A stretch of DNA of 64,000 nt, taken from contig NZ_CP034036.1 of NCBI RefSeq assembly GCF_005484965.1, positions 1,984,001 through 2,048,000 on the forward strand, given 5' to 3'. Shown in pieces: positions 7,827-14,564 of this stretch. The first letter of the stretch is position 1; each line of letters starts with the position of its first letter. The notes under the pieces were generated by a model. That model saw only the letters and a program-made list of their open reading frames with translations, was not told the origin of the DNA and made no database searches. The DNA is from Brenneria nigrifluens DSM 30175 = ATCC 13028. GTDB taxonomy: Bacteria > Pseudomonadota > Gammaproteobacteria > Enterobacterales > Enterobacteriaceae. The translations under genes and the position numbers were made by a program.

Positions 7827-8783
7827 TTTCTTGGCTAACCAGGGAGACGTCGTGCTCCAGAAAATGATATCTGCACCTAGATAATCTTCTGCGAATTGAA
7901 CAAACTCACCCTTGCTAAATGGTTTACCCGTATTAGGGTTCCTGTAGGTCAAGGTCGGCTCCTGTACTGCCATGGCAATGAGTACCAGTTTGTTTTTGTA
8001 TTTATTGAAGAACGGATATGAGTTCTGCATTTGCGCCTTGCGGTTGGGAACAATATCCGGGCCGCCAAGTCCAATATTATTGGCACTGGCGAATTCAAAC
8101 AGCCGGCCCATGTAATTGTGGTCGTTGTTCCATTCACACGGCCAGAAATTTACATATTGTACTACGTGTGATTTGGTGAACACCTTTCGCGCAAAGGTGA
8201 GATTTTCCATTTCTCCAGCGAAATAGTTATCGCAGGAGAATCCTTTGGGTAGCTTTTTCTTGTCAAGATCAATGGCTGTTTCGGGTAAGTTAACACCATA
8301 GACTTGACCATCGAAACGCTCTGCAATCGCTGCCAATAAAGCCTGATAACGTTTGCGCACAGCAGGATCCCATTGCTGTGCCACCCAACCTGACGCAATT
8401 GGCTTCCCTTCGCCAGGATTATCAAGTTGTGGCGATATACCACCGCCATACCTGGCGTCATTCATCAGATAATCAGGAACGTACCTGGCATCTTGTTCGA
8501 AAAACCGGTCCTGAATTTGGATGAAGAGTTTTTTATTGGCTACTTTGAGGCGAGCCAGATCCTTATCAATCTGCGAGAAGTCGTATTTATTCTTCTCAGG
8601 CTCGAGTGAACGCCAATTATAAACGATCTGCGCACCGCCAATGTCGCTACGCCCCATAATGACAGACGCTGCTTCGAGGTCACCAGAGCTGGTATAGATA
8701 AAGTTTTCTGGCACTTTAGCTAATACAGGCAGCGTCGCAGCAAGCAGAGTTACTGCAACAGTAAGCCTAATGCTTATGGTCAT
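7824..8783 (-). CDS. Secreted glycoside-hydrolase-like (TIM-barrel type) protein
   Basis: A 319-residue protein with a clear signal peptide (MTISIRLTVAVTLLAATLPV, cleavage likely after LAK or nearby). The mature part looks like a (beta/alpha)8 glycosidase fold: YNWRSLEPEKNKYDFSQID resembles the substrate-lining strand of GH-A clan enzymes, and YGVNLPETAID could carry the acid/base Glu. NFWPCEWN and IGLGGPDIVPN follow. I cannot assign a GH family or a substrate. The start has AAGGAA about 7 bases upstream. Composition is AT-richer than the flanking core genes and the gene is bounded by ssb and resolvase remnants, so it appears to be cargo of a decayed mobile element. Confidence 0.6.
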   Translation of the reverse strand: MTISIRLTVAVTLLAATLPVLAKVPENFIYTSSGDLEAASVIMGRSDIGGAQIVYNWRSLEPEKNKYDFSQIDKDLARLKVANKKLFIQIQDRFFEQDARYVPDYLMNDARYGGGISPQLDNPGEGKPIASGWVAQQWDPAVRKRYQALLAAIAERFDGQVYGVNLPETAIDLDKKKLPKGFSCDNYFAGEMENLTFARKVFTKSHVVQYVNFWPCEWNNDHNYMGRLFEFASANNIGLGGPDIVPNRKAQMQNSYPFFNKYKNKLVLIAMAVQEPTLTYRNPNTGKPFSKGEFVQFAEDYLGADIIFWSTTSPWLAKK

Positions 8784-8809
8784 GAGATTGTTCCTTTTTG
8801 AAGGTTCAG

Positions 8810-8968
8810 TTAAGCGGGTGTCATCTTATATGGGCGTCCGCCTTTCCGGCCAAGGGCTCTGGCAGAGGCAAGCCCCGCGGTTGTGCGTTCGGCAATCAAC
8901 TCACGCTGTGCTGCAAAGATCCCAAACACCATTTTGCCGGCAGCAGTCGTAGTGTCAATGGCGGCACC
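8810..8968 (-). pseudogene. Serine recombinase (Tn3-type resolvase) remnant
   Basis: The minus strand encodes IDTTTAAGKMVFGIFAAQ, RELIAERTTAGLASARALG and RKGGRPYKMTPA followed by TAA. This is the conserved helix-E and hinge region of resolvases and invertases (usually FGIFAALAEFERELI). Four residues are missing between AA and RELI. The whole catalytic N-terminus and the DNA-binding HTH are gone, and an in-frame stop lies just upstream. It is non-functional and marks the mppA-proximal edge of the inserted patch. Confidence 0.8.
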
Positions 8969-9029
8969 ATGCGCGATCTCTGACTATGATATTATTCAGT
9001 AACTTCATCATTGTGTGAGAAAAAGCATT

Positions 9030-10646
9030 ATGCGACTGGGTCATTGTGCATTATATGCCGCGCTGTTCGCGGCAGTGACGGAACATGCCGCGGCGGCGCA
9101 GGTTCCGGCCGGAACCGCGTTGGCCGACAAGCAGGAAATCGTCCGCCATATCAAGGACGAACCCGCCTCGCTGGATCCGATAAAAGCGGTAGGACTGCCG
9201 GAAGCGCAGGTCTCGCGGGATCTGTTCGAGGGGCTGGTTAACCAGGATGCGCAGGGCGACATTATTCCGGGGGTGGCGCAACGCTGGCAAACCAGCGATA
9301 ACCGCACGTTCATCTTTACCTTGCGCGGCGATGCCCGCTGGTCGAACGGCGAGCCGCTTACCGCAAAAGATTTTGTGTACAGCTGGCGCCGGCTGGTCGC
9401 GCCGGAAAATAGCTCGCCGTTCGCCTGGTTCGCCCGTCTGGCGGGGATCGCCAACGCCGAGCAGATCATCGAAGGGAAAGCGTCGCCGGACCAGCTCGGC
9501 GTAACCGCGGTGGACGACCATACGTTGAAGGTGCAGCTCAGTAAACCGGTGCCTTATTTCGTCAGCCTGCTGGCCAATTTCAGCCTGTTTCCGGTGCATC
9601 AGGCCACGGTGGAAAAATACGGCAACGACTGGACCAAACCCGGCAATCTGGTGGGGAACGGCGCCTTTAAACTGCAACAGCGGGTGGTAAACGAAAAACT
9701 GGTGCTGACGCCGAATGACTATTACTGGGATCACGCCAATACCAAATTGACCAAAGTGACGTTCGTTCCCATTAATCAGGAGTCGAACGCCACCAAACGC
9801 TATCTGTCCGGCGATATCGATATTACCGAATCCTTTCCCAAAAATATGTACCGCAAGCTGTTGCAGGATCTGCCCGGCCAGGTCTATACCCCGGAACAGC
9901 TGGGCACCTACTACTACGCATTCAACACCCAACGGGCGCCCACCAACGATGTGCGGGTGCGCAAGGCGCTCTCTTACGCGATTGACCGCAAGGTCATTGC
10001 GCAAAAAGTGTTGGGAACCGGGGAAAAACCGGCCTATCACTTCACGCCGGACGTCACCGCCGGCTTTAAACCGGCGCAGAGTCTGTTGCAGCAATACGGT
10101 CAGGATGAACTGGATGCGCAGGCGAAAGCGCTGATATTTGCCGCGGGATACGGCCCAGGCAAGCCGATGAAGCTCTCATTGTTGTATAACACCTCGGAAA
10201 ACCACCAGAAAATCGCCATCGCCATTGCTTCAATGTGGAAAACCAAACTGGGGGTTGACGTACGCCTGGTCAATCAGGAGTGGCAGACCTATATCGACAG
10301 CCGCAACAGCGGCAACTTTGATGTGGTGCGGGCGTCCTGGGTGGGCGACTACAACGAAGCCTCGACCTTCCTGTCGTTATTGACCTCGCGCCACAGCGGT
10401 AATATCGCCCGCTTTAACCATGCCGATTACGACCGGTTAATGGAGGAAGCGGGCAATCAGACCAACGCCGAGGCGCTGAATGCCGATTATAACCGGGCGG
10501 AGCAGATTCTGCTGGAAGAGGCGCCGATCGCGCCGATCTATCAATACACCAACGGGCGTTTGATTAAACCCTGGGTAAAAGGTTATCCGATCGCCAACCC
10601 GGAGGACGTGGCTTATAGCCACACGCTGTATATCGTTAAACACTGA
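9030..10646 (+). CDS. mppA: MppA, periplasmic murein-tripeptide-binding protein
   Basis: A periplasmic solute-binding protein that delivers L-Ala-gamma-D-Glu-meso-Dap to the oligopeptide permease for murein recycling. It belongs to the SBP_bac_5 (OppA) family. It matches E. coli MppA along its whole length, for example IKDEPASLDP, SFPKNMYRKLLQDLPGQVYT, STFLSLLTSRHSGNIARFN and the identical ending TNGRLIKPWVKGYPI. A signal peptide (MRLGHCALYAALFAAVTEHA) is present. The ATG at 9030 gives exactly the same leader length as E. coli; an upstream in-frame GTG at 9015 has no ribosome site. It is followed after 29 bases by zntB. Confidence 0.95.
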   Translation: MRLGHCALYAALFAAVTEHAAAAQVPAGTALADKQEIVRHIKDEPASLDPIKAVGLPEAQVSRDLFEGLVNQDAQGDIIPGVAQRWQTSDNRTFIFTLRGDARWSNGEPLTAKDFVYSWRRLVAPENSSPFAWFARLAGIANAEQIIEGKASPDQLGVTAVDDHTLKVQLSKPVPYFVSLLANFSLFPVHQATVEKYGNDWTKPGNLVGNGAFKLQQRVVNEKLVLTPNDYYWDHANTKLTKVTFVPINQESNATKRYLSGDIDITESFPKNMYRKLLQDLPGQVYTPEQLGTYYYAFNTQRAPTNDVRVRKALSYAIDRKVIAQKVLGTGEKPAYHFTPDVTAGFKPAQSLLQQYGQDELDAQAKALIFAAGYGPGKPMKLSLLYNTSENHQKIAIAIASMWKTKLGVDVRLVNQEWQTYIDSRNSGNFDVVRASWVGDYNEASTFLSLLTSRHSGNIARFNHADYDRLMEEAGNQTNAEALNADYNRAEQILLEEAPIAPIYQYTNGRLIKPWVKGYPIANPEDVAYSHTLYIVKH

Positions 10647-10675
10647 ATAGGGTGATATCGGACCCGGAGGAAAGC

Positions 10676-11659
10676 GTGGAATCCTTTAAAGGAAAAGAGC
10701 TGCAACACACCGGCGCGGTGTATGCCTATCAGTTGAACGGCGCGGGCGGGATCGCGCCGATAGGCGATGATGATGTGGTCACGGACGCCAAACCCTGCTG
10801 GCTGCACCTAGACTCCACCCAGCCGGCCAGCGCGCATTGGCTGACGGAAACCACGCTGGTCCCGGACAGCGTGCGCGATGCGTTGTTGGGAGAAAGCGTG
10901 CGTCCCAGAGTCACCCGTCTGGGGGAGGGAACGATGATTACGCTGCGCAGCATTAACCGCAATGAGAACGCACGCCCCGACCAACTGGTCGCCATTCGGG
11001 TCTTTATTACCGACAAGCTGATTATTTCCACCCGGCGCCGCAAGCTGTTGGCGATTGACGAAGTGTTGGCCGAGTTGCAAGAGGGCCATGGGCCGACGGA
11101 CAGCGGTAGCTGGCTGGTTGCCATCGCGGAAGCGCTGACCGACCATACCAGCGACTTTATCGATGATTTACATGAAAAAATCGTCGATCTGGAAGAGAAC
11201 CTGCTGGAGCAGAAAATCCCCCAACAGGGCGAACTGGCGCTGATCCGCAAACAGCTTATCGTATTGCGGCGCTATATGACTCCGCAGCGGGATGTGTTTT
11301 CTCGCCTTTCCGGAGAGAAGCTGCTCTGGATGCAGGACGACGACCGACGCCGAATGCAGGAGATCGCCGACAGGCTGGGGCGCGGACTGGAGGATTTGGA
11401 TGCCAGTATTTCACGCACCACGGTACTATCCGATGAAATCACCACCTTAATGACCGACGCCATGAACCGGCGCACCTATACCATGTCGTTGCTGGCCATG
11501 GTGTTTCTCCCCACTACCTTTCTAACCGGTTTGTTCGGCGTCAACCTGGGCGGGATACCGGGAGGCGATTCCCGGCTGGGATTCGCCACCTTTTGCCTGA
11601 TGTTGGTGGGATTGGTTGGCGGCGTTGCCTGGTGGTTAAAACGCAGTAAATGGCTGTGA
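10676..11659 (+). CDS. zntB: ZntB, zinc transporter of the CorA family
   Basis: A 327-residue inner-membrane zinc transporter forming pentamers, the same length as E. coli ZntB. The large cytoplasmic domain contains CWLHLDSTQPASAHWL, RPRVTRLGEGTMITLRSIN and QQGELALIRKQLIVLRRYM. Two C-terminal membrane helices carry the CorA-family signature GVNLGGIPG, a variant of the GMN motif as in ZntB. The start is GTG at 10676, because GGAGGA lies 5 to 6 bases upstream and the N-terminus then aligns with E. coli. An in-frame GTG at 10652 is rejected. Short spacing from mppA allows co-transcription. Confidence 0.95.
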   Translation: MESFKGKELQHTGAVYAYQLNGAGGIAPIGDDDVVTDAKPCWLHLDSTQPASAHWLTETTLVPDSVRDALLGESVRPRVTRLGEGTMITLRSINRNENARPDQLVAIRVFITDKLIISTRRRKLLAIDEVLAELQEGHGPTDSGSWLVAIAEALTDHTSDFIDDLHEKIVDLEENLLEQKIPQQGELALIRKQLIVLRRYMTPQRDVFSRLSGEKLLWMQDDDRRRMQEIADRLGRGLEDLDASISRTTVLSDEITTLMTDAMNRRTYTMSLLAMVFLPTTFLTGLFGVNLGGIPGGDSRLGFATFCLMLVGLVGGVAWWLKRSKWL

Positions 11660-11727
11660 GTATCTGGCGATAATTATTGTGTGGAAAGTCACAGACTGCC
11701 GCGGATGCGCAAAAAGAACCGCCTAAC

Positions 11728-11741
11728 TTGAGCGATATCAA
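11728..11741 (+). promoter_or_regulatory. FNR box of the fnrS promoter
   Basis: TTGAGCGATATCAA matches the FNR consensus TTGAT-N4-ATCAA with one mismatch. Its centre is about 42 bases upstream of the predicted fnrS start at 11777, the class II activator position. A CACTAT -10 element lies at 11764-11769. This indicates induction under anaerobiosis. Confidence 0.85.
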
Positions 11742-11776
11742 CATTTTTAACCCGGTTGTGCGGCACTATTCCGCTC

Positions 11777-11896
11777 GCAGGTGAATGCAACGCCAAGCGA
11801 TGGGCGTTGCGCTCCATATTGTCTTACTTCCTTTTTTGAATTACTGCATAGCACAATTGATTCACACCATGCCGACGATTTCGTCGGCATTTTTTT
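11777..11896 (+). ncRNA. fnrS: FnrS, anaerobically induced Hfq-dependent small RNA
   Basis: The sequence begins GCAGGTGAATGCAACG, contains GCGATGGGCGTTGCGC and TTGTCTTACTTCCTTTTTTG, and ends in a terminator with stem GCCGACGA/TCGTCGGC (11871-11888) and a T-run. This is nearly identical to E. coli FnrS, including its position after zntB. FnrS represses mRNAs of aerobic metabolism and oxidative-stress enzymes by base pairing when FNR is active. The main differences from E. coli are in the terminator stem. Confidence 0.95.
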
Positions 11897-11930
11897 ATGC
11901 GTCGCGGAGCGACTTTTAACGTTTCCCCGG

Positions 11931-12027
11931 CGTTTTTTTATGGCGGGCTATCCTGCCCGCCACCCTCCGGGCCGCCACGTTGTGGCGTTGAAAAACGTTC
12001 CTGACGTTTTTTTATGGCGGGCTATCC
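11931..12027. repeat. Pair of exact 23-bp direct repeats
   Basis: Positions 11931-11953 and 12005-12027 are identical. Each starts CGTTTTTTTATGGCG and ends GGGCTATCC, and 51 bases lie between. The second copy is the right arm of a small hairpin with AAAAACGTTCCTGACG before it. It looks like terminator-derived intergenic debris downstream of fnrS. The stretch 11897-12133 holds no other recognisable feature. Confidence 0.6.
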
Positions 12028-12133
12028 CCTCGGCTTCTATGCTTAATCGATAAGTGCTGGATTCGCTAGCCGCGCAATCGGCGTTTCAGGCGCAGGATTT
12101 GACGAAAAATCATCCAACACCGAGGAGGAAAGT

Positions 12134-12292
12134 ATGCCTATGCAGAGCCTGACGGTTTATCCGCTCGTCGATACGATCCCCACCGATCCCATCCCCATCC
12201 CGGATCCGTTGCCAAAACCGCAGCCGATCCCCGAACCGCCCCCCACGGAACCCGACCCGCACCCGATTATCGACCCGCCGCCGCACCGATAA
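12134..12292 (+). CDS. Small proline-rich protein, unrecognised
   Basis: A 52-residue ORF with an excellent ribosome site (GAGGAGGAAAGT, 3 bases before the ATG). After MPMQSLTVYPLVDT it becomes a Pro-rich repeat: IPTDPIPIPDPLPKPQPIPE, then PPPTEPDPHPIIDPPPHR. About 40 percent of the residues are Pro, spaced as PxP, and there are several Asp/Glu residues. The segment should be extended and disordered, resembling SH3-type or periplasm-spanning Pro-rich linkers. There is no signal peptide or membrane segment. I know no function. No terminator is evident after it; the dispersed repeat starts about 80 bases downstream. Confidence 0.55.
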   Translation: MPMQSLTVYPLVDTIPTDPIPIPDPLPKPQPIPEPPPTEPDPHPIIDPPPHR

Positions 12293-12374
12293 AGCATTGC
12301 CGGGAGACTGGGGGGCCCTAGAAATCAGGGTAAGGAATGTCTGTAAGCGCAGTGAGGGTTTCGTGCGCACTAAC

Positions 12375-12690
12375 CTCAGTCGATTTCTGCAACTGTCGCA
12401 GCACGCGCCCGACACGAGGCGGCTCAGTCGCCGCCGCCCCGTGACCCCGGGCTTTTCGCGAAATCGCGTCGCTACGCGATGCCTTCGGCGTTCGTGACCG
12501 CTGGTCGGGCCGCCATTGACGCGGAATACTCGCCCCATCCATGGGGCTCGCCCTGCGGGCCAGCACAAGTGCTGTTCAAAAACGCTCCAGGCGTTTTTGT
12601 CCGGCGCGGCACTGGCTTTCGCGGCGTCCGTGCCGCTCACCCGGCGGCCACGCCCACCTCAGCGCGATTTTTTACGCGAAGGAAAACCTT
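12375..12690 (-). repeat. Dispersed intergenic repeat, copy 1
   Basis: About 300 bp, GC-rich, homologous to 31880-32185 (opposite orientation) and to the right edge of the window. Shared blocks on its minus strand include CGCTGAGGTGG, AGCCAGTGCCGCG, GGAGCGTTTTTGAACAGC, CGAGTATTCCG, GCCGAAGGCATCGCGT and TCGGGCGCGTGCTGCGACA. It contains a short AAAAACGCC/GGCGTTTTT-like hairpin. Frames that stay open through it are shadows of the repeat, not genes. Confidence 0.8.
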
Positions 12691-12763
12691 TAAAAGACGA
12701 GATCCTGCAATCTAAGACGATTTATCAAACAGGGCTCAGTTTCCGTCGTCAATTTCTTTCAAA

Positions 12764-13699
12764 CTATTTAATTTCCACTACGTCGAGCCTGGCCGGCGAC
12801 GGCGCTTCATCCTCGTCTTCCGGCCGCCAGCCGGACGGCCGCAGCGGAAGCTCCTGGCGATCGAAAGCCAAATCGCCGCCGTCGATCACCTCGCCGCCGT
12901 GATGAATGCTTTTGAAATCAAACAGCGCATGATCGGCCAGATGGGAAGGCACCACGTTTTGCATCGCGCTGAACATGGTTTCGATACGCCCGGGATAACG
13001 TTTATCCCAGTCGCGCAGCATATCCTTGATCACCTGGCGTTGCAGATTAGGCTGCGAGCCGCACAGATTGCACGGAATAATGGGGTATTGGCGGGCTTCG
13101 GCAAATCGCTCGATATCTTTTTCACGGCAATAGGCCAGCGGGCGGATCACCACGTGTTTACCGTCGTCGCTCATCAGCTTCGGTGGCATCCCTTTCAGTT
13201 TCCCGCCGTAGAACATATTCAGAAACAGGGTTTGCAGAATATCGTCGCGGTGGTGGCCGAGGGCGATTTTGGTGGCGCCCAGCTCCGTTGCGGTGCGGTA
13301 CAGAATGCCGCGCCGCAAGCGTGAGCATAGCGAGCAGGTGGTTTTGCCTTGCGGAATTTTTTCTTTAACGATGCCGTAGGTGTTTTCTTCGACGATCAGG
13401 TACTCAACGCCGATACTCTCCAGGTATTGCGGTAATACGTGTTCAGGAAAGCCAGGCTGCTTCTGGTCGAGATTGACCGCCACCAGAGAAAAGTCGACCG
13501 GCGCGCTCCGTTGCAGGTTGCGCAGAATTTCCAGCATGGTGAAGCTGTCTTTACCGCCGGACAGGCAAACCATAATGCGGTCGCCGTCTTCAATCATATT
13601 GAAATCGGCGATGGCTTCGCCGACGTTACGGCGCAGGCGTTTTTGTAGTTTGTTGAGATTGTATTGTTGTTTTTGGTTAACTATTTGTTTATCTTGCAT
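12764..13699 (-). CDS. ttcA: TtcA, tRNA 2-thiocytidine(32) synthetase
   Basis: An iron-sulfur dependent enzyme that thiolates cytidine 32 in certain tRNAs. The 311 residues contain the PP-loop SGGKDS at 47-52 (ATP binding), the CSLC motif with C122 and C125, and a further CNLC with C210 and C213, supplying the cysteines for the [4Fe-4S] cluster. GHHRDDILQTLFLNMFYGG is strongly conserved. The length matches the E. coli enzyme. Location near zntB/fnrS is conserved, but dbpA, which is close by in E. coli, is not seen. The upstream gap (13700-13803) holds its promoter. Confidence 0.96.
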   Translation of the reverse strand: MQDKQIVNQKQQYNLNKLQKRLRRNVGEAIADFNMIEDGDRIMVCLSGGKDSFTMLEILRNLQRSAPVDFSLVAVNLDQKQPGFPEHVLPQYLESIGVEYLIVEENTYGIVKEKIPQGKTTCSLCSRLRRGILYRTATELGATKIALGHHRDDILQTLFLNMFYGGKLKGMPPKLMSDDGKHVVIRPLAYCREKDIERFAEARQYPIIPCNLCGSQPNLQRQVIKDMLRDWDKRYPGRIETMFSAMQNVVPSHLADHALFDFKSIHHGGEVIDGGDLAFDRQELPLRPSGWRPEDEDEAPSPARLDVVEIK

Positions 13700-13803
13700 A
13701 TTTACATGTGCTCATTTTGCAAAGGGGCACCACAGGGGCAAACATAGTTTAATGCTTAGCAGGCTAAATTGGTCTTCGTTTCGTTCATTGCTGCGGACTT
13801 TTA

Positions 13804-14208
13804 TCAAGGTTGCGTCCAGTCTTCAACCCGCAGCCCATCTACCCGGTCAAATTCTCTGGTGTTGTTGGTGACGACAATCAGCCCTCGGCTTCTGGCATGC
13901 CCGGCTATGTGTAAATCGTTGTCCCCGATTCGGGTTCCGGATTTTTCCAGCGATGCCCTGATGTTGCCATAGTGAAAAGCGGCAGACTCGTCGTAGGGAA
14001 GCACCGTCACTCTGGAAACGAAATCATCTACCGTTGCGAGGTTCCTTGCGGAGTGGCTACTTTTTTCCGCCCCAAAAACCAACTCTGCCAGCGTGATGGT
14101 TGAAATGGCCAGCAGTTCCGCATTTTGATTAAAGCGCGGGAGTAAAAATTCCGGCCGCCGCTTAATGGTGAAAATGACGATGTTGGTGTCCAGCAGGTAC
14201 TTAATCAT
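13804..14208 (-). CDS. vapC: VapC toxin, PIN-domain RNase
   Basis: A 134-residue PIN-domain ribonuclease. Enterobacterial VapC cleaves initiator tRNA. The acidic metal-binding residues are visible: D7 in YLLDTNIVIF, the Glu in TLAELVFGAE, and the Asp pair in GDNDLHIAGHA, with the typical VTNNTREFDRV near the end. The start is the ATG at 14208, overlapping the vapB stop by 8 bases (GATGATTAA), which couples translation. A TTG at 14211 precedes it in frame but is not needed. Toxicity is neutralised by the VapB product encoded just upstream. Confidence 0.93.
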   Translation of the reverse strand: MIKYLLDTNIVIFTIKRRPEFLLPRFNQNAELLAISTITLAELVFGAEKSSHSARNLATVDDFVSRVTVLPYDESAAFHYGNIRASLEKSGTRIGDNDLHIAGHARSRGLIVVTNNTREFDRVDGLRVEDWTQP

Positions 14209-14443
14209 CAAAGGATTCCCGCTCGCTGCTTACCTGTTCAGGGCGTTGGGGCAGAAAGTCATCCGTTACCTCTGGCCCGGAAAGGAAAAAACTGTCCCAG
14301 GTGTTCCTGACGGGGGTAATGATCCGCTCCATGCCCTTTGCCCTGATAGTCACCTCTTTGACGTTATCGGGGAAGCGGAGATTGACCGGCAGCCGCACAT
14401 TCTGGGTTCGGTTGCTCATGAAAACTTTGCTTTGCTGGAACAT
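14201..14443 (-). CDS. vapB: VapB antitoxin, AbrB/MazE-type
   Basis: An 80-residue antitoxin. The N-terminal half (SKVFMSNRTQNVRLPVNLRF) is the swapped-hairpin AbrB/MazE DNA-binding fold, and the acidic C-terminal tail binds VapC. The ribosome site GAGGTG precedes the ATG. A perfect palindrome lies 31 bases upstream, consistent with autorepression by the VapBC complex. The 8-base overlap with vapC is standard for the family. Confidence 0.92.
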   Translation of the reverse strand: MFQQSKVFMSNRTQNVRLPVNLRFPDNVKEVTIRAKGMERIITPVRNTWDSFFLSGPEVTDDFLPQRPEQVSSERESFDD

Positions 14444-14473
14444 GATACACCTCGCTATGCATTGCCGTTAGTT

Positions 14474-14496
14474 GCTATATACATCGAGTATATAGC
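14474..14496. promoter_or_regulatory. Putative VapBC operator palindrome
   Basis: GCTATATAC (14474-14482), five bases ATCGA, GTATATAGC (14488-14496): perfect 9-bp arms just upstream of vapB. VapB/VapBC complexes bind such palindromes over their own promoter. Confidence 0.75.
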
Positions 14497-14564
14497 AGCT
14501 TATTGGGTTTGCAACCCCTCGTTATTGTCGCCGGATAGGACAGCGGCACCGCTGAAACCGCGCG

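Noticed and set aside
12110..12640. 176-residue open frame on the minus strand
   Set aside because: It lies across the dispersed repeat and antisense to the small proline-rich gene. It has no ribosome site, and its composition reflects repeat DNA.
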